A DNA stretch of 64,000 nucleotides from Rhizobium leguminosarum. GTDB taxonomy: Bacteria > Pseudomonadota > Alphaproteobacteria > Rhizobiales > Rhizobiaceae. The translations under genes and the position numbers were made by a program. The stretch lies in contig NZ_LWBS01000077.1 in NCBI RefSeq assembly GCF_001652265.1, positions 1 through 64,000 of the forward strand, read 5' to 3'. Of the stretch, positions 50,956-60,098 are shown piece after piece. Below the pieces are notes generated by a model. The model saw only the letters and a list, made by a program, of their open reading frames with translations, made no database searches and was not told the DNA's origin. How positions within the stretch are numbered: position 1 is the first letter of the stretch; each line of letters starts with the position of its first letter.

Positions 50956-52446
50956 ATGATAGGGATCAACAAGGCGGCATGCATCGGCGGCGGCGTCATC
51001 GGCGGCGGATGGATCGCGCGTTTTCTGCTGGCCGGGATCGACGTTGATGTGTTCGACCCGCATCCGGAGGCGAGCCGCATCGTCGGCGAAGTCATCGCCA
51101 ATGCCGAAAAAGCCTATGCCATGCTGACCGGAGCACCCCTGCCGCCGCGCGGCAAGCTCACCTTCTGCAAGACGCTGGAAGAGGCTGTTGCCGGCGCCGA
51201 CTGGATTCAGGAAAGCGTGCCCGAAAGGCTCGACCTCAAGCGCGGTGTGCTGAACGAGATCGATGCCGTGGCACGACCGGACGCCCTGCTCGGCTCTTCG
51301 ACGTCAGGCCTGCTGCCGACCGATCTGCAGCGCGACATGAAGCATCCGGAACGCCTCTTCGTCGCCCACCCCTACAATCCCGTCTATCTCTTGCCGCTCG
51401 TCGAAATCGTCGGCGGCGAAAAGACCTCGGCGGCGACCATACAGGCGGCGATCGAAAGACTGGTGCCGCTCGGCATGAAGGGCGTTCACATCGCCAAGGA
51501 GATCGAGGCCTTCGTCGGCGACCGGCTGCTCGAAGCGCTCTGGCGCGAGGCCTTGTGGCTGATCCACGACGATATCTGCACCGTCGAGACGCTTGATGAC
51601 GTCATCCGCTACTCTTTCGGCCTGCGCTGGGCGCAGATGGGCCTGTTCCAGACCTATCGCATCGCCGGTGGCGAGGCAGGCATGCGCCACTTCCTCGCCC
51701 AGTTCGGCCCCTGCCTAGCCTGGCCCTGGACCAAGCTCACCGATGTCGTCGATCTCGACGATGCGCTGATCGAAAAAATCGGCCGACAGTCCGACGAACA
51801 GGTGGCTGGCCTCTCGATCCGTGAACTCGAACGCATCCGCGACGAAAACCTCGTCGGCATCCTGCAGGCCCTCAAGGGCGGCGATGGCGGCAAGGGCTGG
51901 GGCGCCGGCAAGCTGCTGAAGGACTTCGAGCAATCGCTCTGGGCACAAGGCGGCGGGACGACGACGTCTTTCGATCCGTCGAAGCCGCTGCGGCTCGTCG
52001 AGACGAAGGTCGGCCCCGCCTGGGTCGACTATAACGGCCACATGACCGAGCACCGCTACCTGCAGGTTTTCGGCGATACATCGGACGCATTGCTGCGTCT
52101 CATCGGCGTCGATCTCGCCTATGTCGAGGCGGGGCAGAGCTATTACACGGTGGAAACCCACATCCGCCATCTCGGCGAGGCGAAGCTCGGCCAGGCGATC
52201 CATTCGACCTGCCAGATGCTTGATGTCGACGAGAAGCGGCTGCACGTCTTCCACACCCTGTACGACACGGCGACGGGCGGGGCTCTGGCAACCGCCGAGC
52301 ACATGTTGCTGCATGTCGACAGCAAGGCCGGAAAGGCCATACCGGCACCGACTGATATCATCGACAAGGCAAAGGCGATTGCTGGAGCCCACGCGAGTTT
52401 GGCCGCGCCTGAAGGCGTCGGCCGTCACGTCGGCCAGAAACGGTAG
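50956..52446 (+). CDS. L-carnitine dehydrogenase fused to betainyl-CoA thioesterase
   Basis: A 496-residue fusion. Residues 1-325 are a 3-hydroxyacyl-CoA-dehydrogenase-like carnitine 3-dehydrogenase: Rossmann turn CIGGGVIGGGWIARF, catalytic SSTSGLLPTDLQ and VAHPYNPVYLLPLVE. Residues from about 345 are a hotdog thioesterase: VGPAWVDYNGHMTEHRY is the active-site helix region. Length and fusion match the rhizobial L-carnitine dehydrogenases, which oxidise carnitine to 3-dehydrocarnitine with NAD+, while the thioesterase frees glycine betaine from betainyl-CoA. It starts 7 bp after BKACE and the two enzymes act in turn. Confidence 0.93.
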   Translation: MIGINKAACIGGGVIGGGWIARFLLAGIDVDVFDPHPEASRIVGEVIANAEKAYAMLTGAPLPPRGKLTFCKTLEEAVAGADWIQESVPERLDLKRGVLNEIDAVARPDALLGSSTSGLLPTDLQRDMKHPERLFVAHPYNPVYLLPLVEIVGGEKTSAATIQAAIERLVPLGMKGVHIAKEIEAFVGDRLLEALWREALWLIHDDICTVETLDDVIRYSFGLRWAQMGLFQTYRIAGGEAGMRHFLAQFGPCLAWPWTKLTDVVDLDDALIEKIGRQSDEQVAGLSIRELERIRDENLVGILQALKGGDGGKGWGAGKLLKDFEQSLWAQGGGTTTSFDPSKPLRLVETKVGPAWVDYNGHMTEHRYLQVFGDTSDALLRLIGVDLAYVEAGQSYYTVETHIRHLGEAKLGQAIHSTCQMLDVDEKRLHVFHTLYDTATGGALATAEHMLLHVDSKAGKAIPAPTDIIDKAKAIAGAHASLAAPEGVGRHVGQKR

Positions 52447-52456
52447 GAGGATCGGC

Positions 52457-53617
52457 ATGAATTTCGGACTGAGCGAAGAACAGGAAATGATCGTCGAGAC
52501 GGTCCGCGCCTTCGTCGAAACCGAAATCTATCCGCATGAAAACGAGGTCGAGCGCAGCGGCATCGTCCCGCCGGAGCTCGGAGACGAGATCCGTCGCAAA
52601 TGCATCGATCTTGGCTTCTACGCCTGCAATTTCCCGGAAGAAGTCGGCGGCGCCGGTCTCGACCATGTCACCTTCACGCTGGTCGAGCGGGAGCTCGGGC
52701 GCGGCTCCCTGGGGCTGACGGTTTTCTTCGGCCGGCCCTCCGGCATCCTGATGGCCTGCGAGGGCGAGCAGCGAGAGCGCTACCTCCTGCCCGCAGTGCG
52801 CGGCGAGAAGATCGACGCGCTTGCGATCACCGAGCCGGACGCCGGTTCGGATATGCGCGGCATGAAATGCGCCGCCCGCCGCGACGGTGGCGACTTCGTC
52901 CTCAACGGTACGAAACACTTTATTTCGCATGCCGATGTCGCCGATTTCGTCATCGTCTTTGCAGCAACGGGCGAGGAGGAAACGCCGAAAGGTATCAAGA
53001 AGAAGATCACCGCCTTCCTGGTGGATCGTGGCATGCCGGGCTTCGAAATCCTCAAGGGCTATGATTCCGTTTCGCATCGCGGCTACCACAACTGCACGCT
53101 CAACTTCACCGATTGCCGGATTCCCGAAGCCCAAGTGCTGGGCGAGGTGCATCGCGGCTTCGATATCGCCAATCAATGGCTCTACGGCACGCGGCTGACG
53201 GTGGCCGCCACCTGCGTCGGTCGGGCGCGGCGCGTCTTCGACCTGGCTTTGCCCTACGCCGCCGAGCGCAAACAGTTCGGAAAGCCGATCGGTGCCAATC
53301 AGGGCGTGTCGTTCAAGCTCGCCGACATGATCACCGAGATCGACGCGGCCGACTGGCTGACCCTTGCCGCCGCCTGGCAGGTCGATGCCGGCCGCCCCGC
53401 AGACCGGCAGATCGCCTCGGCCAAGCTCTATGCCTCGGAAATGCTCGCCCGCGTGACGGACGAGGCGATCCAGATCTTCGGCGGCATGGGACTGATGGAC
53501 GACCTGCCGCTCGCCCGCTTCTGGCGTGATGCGCGCGTCGAACGCATCTGGGACGGCACTTCCGAAATCCAGCGGCATATCATCAGCCGCGATCTGCTTC
53601 GACCTTTGGGAGCGTGA
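52457..53617 (+). CDS. Acyl-CoA dehydrogenase (gamma-butyrobetainyl-CoA dehydrogenase candidate)
   Basis: A 386-residue FAD-dependent acyl-CoA dehydrogenase with LAITEPDAGSDMRGMKC, AERKQFGKPIGANQGVSFKL and IQIFGGMGLMDDLPLARFWR. Where short/medium-chain enzymes have the catalytic Glu in IYEGTSxIQ, this protein reads IWDGTSEIQ, so the base would be an Asp. AGGAGG precedes the ATG at 52457. In this operon it is the natural enzyme to convert gamma-butyrobetainyl-CoA to crotonobetainyl-CoA (CaiA-like chemistry in the oxidative direction); another acyl-CoA is possible. Confidence 0.85.
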   Translation: MNFGLSEEQEMIVETVRAFVETEIYPHENEVERSGIVPPELGDEIRRKCIDLGFYACNFPEEVGGAGLDHVTFTLVERELGRGSLGLTVFFGRPSGILMACEGEQRERYLLPAVRGEKIDALAITEPDAGSDMRGMKCAARRDGGDFVLNGTKHFISHADVADFVIVFAATGEEETPKGIKKKITAFLVDRGMPGFEILKGYDSVSHRGYHNCTLNFTDCRIPEAQVLGEVHRGFDIANQWLYGTRLTVAATCVGRARRVFDLALPYAAERKQFGKPIGANQGVSFKLADMITEIDAADWLTLAAAWQVDAGRPADRQIASAKLYASEMLARVTDEAIQIFGGMGLMDDLPLARFWRDARVERIWDGTSEIQRHIISRDLLRPLGA

Positions 53618-53621
53618 GCCG

Positions 53622-55676
53622 ATGATGCCTCGCCCGCTCGACCGCCTGCTCAGACCGCAAACGATCGCCGTCTTCGGCGGCCGTGAGGCGCGCAGGGTGA
53701 TCGAGCAGTGCGACCGCATGGGCTTTGCCGGCGAGATCTGGCCCGTCCATCCCAAACTCGACGAGGTGCTCGGGCGGTCCTGCTATCGCTCCGTATCCGA
53801 CCTGCCTTCGGCGCCGGATGCCGCCTTCGTCGGCGTCAACAGGACGCTGACCGTCGAGATCGTCCGCAGCCTTTCTGAGGCCGGTGCCGGCGGGGCGGTC
53901 TGTTATGCGTCGGGTTTCAGCGAGGCGACGGCGGAACTCAGCGACGGCGCCGAACTGCAGCAGGCCTTGCTGGACGCAGCCGGCGACATGCCGATCCTCG
54001 GGCCGAACTGCTACGGGCTGATCAACGGTCTCGATGGCGCGCTGCTCTGGCCCGATCAGCATGGCATGCAGCGTATCGAACGTGGCGTCGCGATCCTTAC
54101 GCAGTCCTCCAATATCGCTGTCAACCTGACCATGCAGACCCGCGGCGTGCCGATCGCCTATGTCGTCACCGCCGGCAACCAGGCGCAGACATCGCTTGCC
54201 GATGTCGCCTGCGCACTGATCGATGACCCGCGCGTCACGGCGGTGGGCCTGCATGTCGAAGGCTTCGGCGATCTCTCTGCACTCGAACGCCTGGCCGCCA
54301 TGGCCCGGCGGTCGAGGAAGCCCGTCGTCGTGCTGAAGGTCGGCAGATCCGAGCAGGCAAAACGCGCGGCGGTTTCGCATACCGCCTCGCTCGCCGGCAG
54401 CGATGCAGTCGCAGACGCCGTGCTCGCCCGCCTCGGCCTTGGCCGTGTCCAGACCTTGCCGGCGCTGCTCGAAACCTTGAAGCTGCTGCATGTCGCCGGC
54501 CCGCTCGCAAGCCATTCGATCTCGTCGATGAGCTGTTCCGGTGGCGAAGCCTCGCTGATGGCGGATGCCGCCGTCGGTCGCAACGTGGAATTCCCGGCGC
54601 TGCAGCCACAACAGTTACCCCGTCTGCGGCGGGTCCTCGGCGAGATGGTGACGCTGTCCAATCCGCTCGATTACCACACCTTCGTGTGGGGTGATCTTGC
54701 ACGCCAGACCGAAGCCTTCAGCGCCATGTTCGAGGGCGGCTATGCCCTCAATCTCGTCGTCCTCGACTTCCCCCGCGGTGACCGCTGCGATGCGTCCGAA
54801 TGGGCGATGACGGCAGACGCGGTCATGACGGCCGCTGCAGCAACCGGTGCGCTGGCCGGCCTTCTGGCAACCCTTCCGGAAAACATGCCGGAGCCCATCG
54901 CCGATCGGCTGATGGCAAATGGCATCATTGCCTTCTGCGGTATCGACGAGACCATCACGGCAGCGGAAGTTGCCGCCGGCATCGGCCAGGCGTGGGATCG
55001 CCCGCCTCCCCTGCCGCTGCTCGATGTGTCCTTTATGGATGGCGAGATCGAGACGTTGACGGAAGCCGATGCGAAGGCTGAGCTTGCCGCCTTCGGCCTT
55101 CCGATTCCGCGAGGGCGGTTGGCCTCCTCTCCGGGTCAAGCGGCCGAGCAGGCTGAGCGGCTCGGCTTTCCCGTCGTGCTGAAAGCGCTCGGCATTGCAC
55201 ACAAGACCGAGGCCGGAGCCGTTGCACTCAACCTAAAGGATACTCAGGCGGTGTCGAATGCGGCGGCGGCAATGCCGCCGAATGCCGGTTATCTCGTCGA
55301 GAAAATGGTTGATCCGCCGGTTGCCGAGCTCATTGTCGGCGCCATCCGCGACCCTGTCTTCGGATTGTCGCTCACGCTTGGAGCCGGCGGAATCTTCGTT
55401 GAATTGCTTGAAGATTCCATCATCCTGCCCCTTCCGGCGACGAAAACTGACATTCACGCAGCGATTTCGCGTCTCAAACTTGCAAAACTGATCTATGGCT
55501 ATCGCGGGCGGCCAAAAGGCGACCTCGAAGCCGCTGTCGGCGCTGTCTCAGCAGCGGCAGATTATGTCGTAAGGAACGCGGCATGCCTGGAGGAACTGGA
55601 CATTAATCCGTTGATGGTTCTTCCCGAAGGGCTTGGCGTTGTCGCAGTCGATGCTCTGATACGGCGGAGGAGGTAG
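53622..55676 (+). CDS. ADP-forming acyl-CoA synthetase (acetate-CoA ligase family)
   Basis: A 684-residue NDP-forming CoA ligase with fused alpha and beta parts: CoA-binding Rossmann domain (LRPQTIAVFGGREARRVIEQ), ligase domain with the phospho-histidine region RAAVSHTASLAGSD, and a C-terminal ATP-grasp domain (LGFPVVLKALGIAHKTEAGA). It starts at tandem ATGs at 53622/53625, 5 bp after the dehydrogenase stop. Activation of gamma-butyrobetaine, crotonobetaine or carnitine to the CoA thioester is inferred from neighbours. As ADP-forming ligases are reversible, it could also recover ATP from carnitinyl-CoA. Confidence 0.87.
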   Translation: MMPRPLDRLLRPQTIAVFGGREARRVIEQCDRMGFAGEIWPVHPKLDEVLGRSCYRSVSDLPSAPDAAFVGVNRTLTVEIVRSLSEAGAGGAVCYASGFSEATAELSDGAELQQALLDAAGDMPILGPNCYGLINGLDGALLWPDQHGMQRIERGVAILTQSSNIAVNLTMQTRGVPIAYVVTAGNQAQTSLADVACALIDDPRVTAVGLHVEGFGDLSALERLAAMARRSRKPVVVLKVGRSEQAKRAAVSHTASLAGSDAVADAVLARLGLGRVQTLPALLETLKLLHVAGPLASHSISSMSCSGGEASLMADAAVGRNVEFPALQPQQLPRLRRVLGEMVTLSNPLDYHTFVWGDLARQTEAFSAMFEGGYALNLVVLDFPRGDRCDASEWAMTADAVMTAAAATGALAGLLATLPENMPEPIADRLMANGIIAFCGIDETITAAEVAAGIGQAWDRPPPLPLLDVSFMDGEIETLTEADAKAELAAFGLPIPRGRLASSPGQAAEQAERLGFPVVLKALGIAHKTEAGAVALNLKDTQAVSNAAAAMPPNAGYLVEKMVDPPVAELIVGAIRDPVFGLSLTLGAGGIFVELLEDSIILPLPATKTDIHAAISRLKLAKLIYGYRGRPKGDLEAAVGAVSAAADYVVRNAACLEELDINPLMVLPEGLGVVAVDALIRRRR

Positions 55677-55682
55677 CATAGG

Positions 55683-56465
55683 TTGAGCGACCACATTCGC
55701 ACACGACATGACGGCGGAGTACTCGAAGTCGTCATCGACCGGCCGAAGGCGAATGCCGTGGACCTTGCGACCAGCCGTGCCCTGGGGTTGATTTTCCGAG
55801 ATTTCCGCGACGATCCGGCATTGCGTGTCGCCATCGTCTCGGGCGCCGGCGAGAAATTTTTCTGTGCCGGCTGGGATCTCAAGGCGGCGGCATCAGGCGA
55901 TGCGGTCGACGGAGATTACGGCGTCGGCGGCTTCGGTGGGCTGCAGGAACTGCGCGACCTCAACAAGCCGGTCATCTCAGCGATCAACGGTATCTGTTGT
56001 GGCGGCGGTCTGGAGATCGCGCTGTCGACCGACCTGATCCTCGCCGCCGAACATGCGACCTTTGCCCTGCCGGAAATCCGCTCGGGCACGGTTGCCGATG
56101 CGGCTTCCATCAAGTTGCCGAAACGCATCCCCTACCACATCGCCATGGACATGCTTTTGACCGGGCGCTGGCTCGACGTTCACGAGGCGCATCGCTGGGG
56201 TTTCGTCAACGAGGTCCTGCCGGCCGAGCGGCTGATGGAGAGAGCATGGGAGCTTGCCCGGCTGCTCGAGAGCGGGCCGCCGCTGGTCTATGCGGCCATC
56301 AAGGAAATCGTGCGCGAAGCGGAGGGTTCGACCTTCCAGACTGCCATGAACAAGGTCACCAAGCGGCAGTTTGCGACGGTCGACAGGCTCTATTCAAGTG
56401 AGGACCAATTGGAAGGCGCACGGGCCTTCGCCGAGAAGCGAAGCCCCATTTGGAAAGGAAAGTAA
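55683..56465 (+). CDS. Carnitinyl-CoA dehydratase/crotonobetainyl-CoA hydratase (CaiD-like)
   Basis: A 260-residue crotonase-family enzyme with strong CaiD features: EKFFCAGWDLKAAAS, the oxyanion loop GGGLEIALSTDLILAAEHAT and the terminal AFAEKRSPIWKGK, which CaiD also ends with. It should hydrate crotonobetainyl-CoA to carnitinyl-CoA. The start is a TTG at 55683 with GGAGGAGG nine bases upstream; no ATG fits. It lies 6 bp after the CoA ligase gene. Confidence 0.88.
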   Translation: MSDHIRTRHDGGVLEVVIDRPKANAVDLATSRALGLIFRDFRDDPALRVAIVSGAGEKFFCAGWDLKAAASGDAVDGDYGVGGFGGLQELRDLNKPVISAINGICCGGGLEIALSTDLILAAEHATFALPEIRSGTVADAASIKLPKRIPYHIAMDMLLTGRWLDVHEAHRWGFVNEVLPAERLMERAWELARLLESGPPLVYAAIKEIVREAEGSTFQTAMNKVTKRQFATVDRLYSSEDQLEGARAFAEKRSPIWKGK

Positions 56466-56583
56466 CCAGGCGGCAGCAACCGCACTGTTTTCCCGCATGA
56501 TGCGGGCACCGGAGGTGGAGAGGAAACCGCCTGCGGACCTGCCCGGAAGTTCTGTCAACGCACCACAAAGAAGGAACTGGGGA

Positions 56584-58173
56584 ATGAACGACTACACGAA
56601 GTATCTCGCAAGCCGTGTCACCGCCGGCGGGCTCAGCCGCCGCGAATTCATGGGACGCGCCATGGCGGCGGGCATCACACTTGCCGTCGCCGACAAGCTC
56701 TTTACCGAAAGTGCGCAAGCCGCCGAACCGAAGCGCGGCGGCCACCTGAAGCTCGGCCTCGAAGGTGGTGCCGCCACCGATTCCAACGATCCGGCAAAAT
56801 TCCTGTCGCAGGTCATGTTCTGCATCGGCCGCTGCTGGGGCGACATGCTGGTCGAGTCCGATCCGCTGACGGGTGCTGCCGTGCCGGCGCTCGCCGAATC
56901 CTGGGAGCCGTCAAAGGACGCGGCGACCTGGACCTTCAAGATCCGCAAGGGCGTCAAGTTCCACAATGGCAAGGAACTGACGATCGACGACGTTGTTGCA
57001 ACGCTGAAGCGCCACACCGACGCGAAGTCGGAATCCGGCGCGCTCGGTGTTCTCGGCTCGATCAAGGAGATCAAGGCCGACGGCGGCAATCTCGTACTGA
57101 CGCTCAGCGAAGGCAATGCCGACATGCCGCTGCTGCTGTCGGACTACCATCTGGTCATCCAGCCGAACGGCGGCGTCGATGATCCGCTGGCGTCGATCGG
57201 CACCGGCCCCTACAAGATGACGAGCTTCGAGCCCGGCGTCCGCGCCACCTTTGAAAGGAACAAGGACGACTGGCGCACCGACCGAGGTTATGTCGATTCG
57301 ATCGAAATCATCGGCATGAACGACGCCACCGCCCGCATCGCAGCACTATCGTCCGGCCAGGTGCACTACATCAACCGCGTCGATCCGAAGACCGTCAATC
57401 TGCTGAAGCGCGCGCCGAACGTCGAGATCCTCTCGACCGCCGGCCGCGGCCACTACGTCTTCATCATGCATTGCGACAAGGCGCCGTTCGACAATAACGA
57501 CCTTCGCCTGGCCCTCAAATACGCCATGGATCGCGAGACCATGGTGCAGAAGATCCTTGGCGGCTACGGCAAGGTCGGCAACGATTTCCCGATCAACAAC
57601 ACCTATGCACTGTTCCCCGAAGGCATCGAGCAGCGCACCTACGATCCCGACAAGGCTGCCTTCCACTTCAAGAAATCGGGCCATAGCGGCTCGGTCCTCC
57701 TGCGCACTTCCGAAGTCGCCTTCCCCGGCGCCGTCGATGCGGCTGTCCTCTATCAGGAAAGCTGCAAGAAGGCCGGCATCGAGATCGAGGTCAAGCGTGA
57801 ACCGGGCGACGGCTACTGGACCAACGTCTGGAACGTCCAGCCCTTCTCGACCTCCTACTGGGGTGGTCGCCCGACGCAGGACCAGATGTATTCCACCGCC
57901 TATCTCTCGACGGCGGACTGGAACGACACCAAGTTCAAGCGTCCTGACTTCGACAAGCTGCTGCTGCAGGCCCGCTCCGAGCTTGATGAAGCCAAGCGCA
58001 AGGACATGTATCGCACGATGGCGATGACGGTGCGTGACGAGGGTGGGGTGATCCTGCCGATGTTCAACGACTTCGTGAACGCCTCCACCAAGCAGGTGAA
58101 GGGTTATGTCCACGACATCGGCAACGACATGTCGAACGGCTACGTCGCGACCCGCGTCTGGCTGGACGCCTGA
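56584..58173 (+). CDS. Dipeptide-type ABC transporter substrate-binding protein (carnitine operon)
   Basis: A 529-residue SBP_bac_5 protein. The Tat-type signal is SRREFMGRAMAAGITLAVAD near residue 20. Body motifs include WTFKIRKGVKFHNGKELTID and GTGPYKMTSFEPGVRATFER, the peptide/nickel-receptor pattern. The ATG at 56584 follows AAGGAAC; upstream frame is rejected. The 118-bp gap from the hydratase gene may hold a secondary promoter. Substrate by context: a quaternary ammonium compound (carnitine, gamma-butyrobetaine or an ester of them) rather than peptides. Confidence 0.88.
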   Translation: MNDYTKYLASRVTAGGLSRREFMGRAMAAGITLAVADKLFTESAQAAEPKRGGHLKLGLEGGAATDSNDPAKFLSQVMFCIGRCWGDMLVESDPLTGAAVPALAESWEPSKDAATWTFKIRKGVKFHNGKELTIDDVVATLKRHTDAKSESGALGVLGSIKEIKADGGNLVLTLSEGNADMPLLLSDYHLVIQPNGGVDDPLASIGTGPYKMTSFEPGVRATFERNKDDWRTDRGYVDSIEIIGMNDATARIAALSSGQVHYINRVDPKTVNLLKRAPNVEILSTAGRGHYVFIMHCDKAPFDNNDLRLALKYAMDRETMVQKILGGYGKVGNDFPINNTYALFPEGIEQRTYDPDKAAFHFKKSGHSGSVLLRTSEVAFPGAVDAAVLYQESCKKAGIEIEVKREPGDGYWTNVWNVQPFSTSYWGGRPTQDQMYSTAYLSTADWNDTKFKRPDFDKLLLQARSELDEAKRKDMYRTMAMTVRDEGGVILPMFNDFVNASTKQVKGYVHDIGNDMSNGYVATRVWLDA

Positions 58174-58213
58174 TGGCAAGGGGCGTATGCCCCTCCGATC
58201 TCTAACGAAGCCG

Positions 58214-58240
58214 GGACCGTGGGATGAAAACCCGCGGTCC
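58214..58240 (+). other. Intercistronic hairpin after the binding-protein gene
   Basis: GGACCGTGGG (58214-58223) pairs with CCCGCGGTCC (58231-58240), ten pairs with one G-U, loop ATGAAAA, in the 96-bp gap between receptor and permease genes. Such hairpins stabilise the upstream receptor message and partly terminate transcription, giving more receptor than permease. Confidence 0.6.
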
Positions 58241-58269
58241 TCCCGACGTTTTAGCGCGAGGTCCTCGCC

Positions 58270-59274
58270 ATGACCAATCCTGCCCCAAACATCTTGCCCG
58301 GCCTCAGGTTCCGGCAGCGTTTTCCGCTGCTTGCCCTCATCCTCGAGCGCTTCGTGCTCAGCCTCGTCCTGCTTTTTGCCGTCTCCATCCTGATCTTCGG
58401 CGGCCTGGAAGCTTTGCCCGGCGATTTTGCCACCACCTATCTCGGCCAGTCGGCGACACCGCAGGCCGTCGCCAATATTCGAGAGGATCTCGGGCTGAAT
58501 CGTCCGATCACCACGCGCTACGTCGAGTGGCTCGGCAACGCCGTTCAGGGTGACTTCGGCACGTCCTGGGCCAGCAAGAATTCGGTGAGCGAACAGATCG
58601 GCAAACGCCTCGGCAATTCGCTGTTCCTGGCGGGTTTCGCAGCGGTGATATCAGTGCCGCTCGCGGTCGGCCTCGGCATGCTGTCCGTGCATTTCCGTAA
58701 CCGCCTGCCGGATAAGATCATCAATATAATCTCGCTTGCGGCGATCTCGCTGCCGGAATTCTTCATCGGCTACCTGTTGATCCTCTTCTTCGCGGTTAAC
58801 CTTGGCGTGGCGACCTTTCCGGCGACGGTCTATGACAGCATGGGTTTCGTCGAGCGGTTGAAGGCGATCGCGCTGCCGACGGCGACCCTCGTGCTCGTCG
58901 TGCTCGCGCATATGATGCGCATGACGCGGGCCGCGATCCTCTCCGTCATGTCCTCCGCTTACATGGAGACGGCAGAGCTGAAGGGCCTCAGCGCCTTCCG
59001 CGCGATCGTCAAGCATGCCGCCCCCAATGCGCTGGCGCCGATCATCAATGTCATCGCGCTGAACCTTGCCTATCTCGTCGTCGGCGTCGTCGTTGTCGAA
59101 GTGGTCTTCGTCTATCCCGGCATGGGGCAATATATGGTCGATGCGGTCACCGTGCGCGACATGCCTGTCGTGCAGGCCTGCGGCCTGATCTTCGCGGCTG
59201 TCTACATCTTCCTCAATATGACGGCCGATATCCTCGCGATTATCGCCAATCCCCGGCTGAGGCATCCGCGATGA
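58270..59274 (+). CDS. Dipeptide-type ABC transporter permease 1
   Basis: A 334-residue DppB-type permease with about six membrane segments: LVLLFAVSILIFGGLEALPG at the start, GLNRPITTRYVEWLGNAVQG and the EAA loop ETAELKGLSAFRAIVKHAAP. Overlaps the next gene by ATGA at 59271. Confidence 0.9.
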   Translation: MTNPAPNILPGLRFRQRFPLLALILERFVLSLVLLFAVSILIFGGLEALPGDFATTYLGQSATPQAVANIREDLGLNRPITTRYVEWLGNAVQGDFGTSWASKNSVSEQIGKRLGNSLFLAGFAAVISVPLAVGLGMLSVHFRNRLPDKIINIISLAAISLPEFFIGYLLILFFAVNLGVATFPATVYDSMGFVERLKAIALPTATLVLVVLAHMMRMTRAAILSVMSSAYMETAELKGLSAFRAIVKHAAPNALAPIINVIALNLAYLVVGVVVVEVVFVYPGMGQYMVDAVTVRDMPVVQACGLIFAAVYIFLNMTADILAIIANPRLRHPR

Positions 59275-60098
59275 GATTGAGAGACATCCCCATCACCGCC
59301 TGGATCGGCATGGCCGGTATCGCCATCGCCTTCATCTTCGCAATCTTCGCACCCTGGCTCGCCCCCTATGGCGAGACGCAGGTCGTCGGCGACGTCTGGC
59401 AGCTGCCGGATAATCAATATATCTTCGGTCTCGACAATCTCGGTCGCGATATCTTCTCGCGCCTGATCTACGGCGCGCGCACGACGCTGACGGTCGCATC
59501 CGCCGCCACCATCATCTCCTTCTCGCTCGGCATCATCCTCAGCTTCACCGCCGCTGTCTCGCGCGGCGTTATCGACACCGTCCTGTCACGCTTCAATGAT
59601 CTGATGATGTCGATCCCGACGCTGATCTTCGCGCTCGTCGTTCTTGCGGTGCTGCCGCAAAACATCGTCGTGCTGATCCTTGTCATGGCGATCCTCGACT
59701 CCACTCGCGTCTATCGTCTCGGCCGTGCGGTGGCGCTTGATGTCGCCGTGATGGAATTCGTCGAGGCGGCGACGCTGCGCGGCGAAGGCAAGCTCTGGAT
59801 CATCTTCCGCGAGATCCTGCCGAACACGCTGTCGCCGCTGCTGGCAGAGTTCGGGCTGCGCTTCGCCTTCTCGATCCTGTTCCTGTCGACGCTCTCCTTC
59901 CTCGGCCTCGGCATTCAGCCGCCGGCGGCCGATTGGGGCGGCATGGTCAAGGACAACAAGGACGGCATCATCTTCGGTATCTCGGCAGCGCTGGTGCCGG
60001 GCACGGCGATTGCCGTGCTGGCCGTCTGCGTCAACCTCGTCGTCGACTGGCTTCTGAAACGCACATCCAGCCTCAAGGGAGGGCGCGGCGATGCCTGA
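59271..60098 (+). CDS. Dipeptide-type ABC transporter permease 2
   Basis: A 275-residue DppC-type permease. FGLDNLGRDIFSRLIYGART and the EAA-type EAATLRGEGKLWIIFREILP are family motifs, with GLGIQPPAADWGGMVKDNKD near the end. Start overlaps the previous stop (ATGA) and its end overlaps the ATPase start by 8 bp. Confidence 0.9.
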   Translation: MRLRDIPITAWIGMAGIAIAFIFAIFAPWLAPYGETQVVGDVWQLPDNQYIFGLDNLGRDIFSRLIYGARTTLTVASAATIISFSLGIILSFTAAVSRGVIDTVLSRFNDLMMSIPTLIFALVVLAVLPQNIVVLILVMAILDSTRVYRLGRAVALDVAVMEFVEAATLRGEGKLWIIFREILPNTLSPLLAEFGLRFAFSILFLSTLSFLGLGIQPPAADWGGMVKDNKDGIIFGISAALVPGTAIAVLAVCVNLVVDWLLKRTSSLKGGRGDA

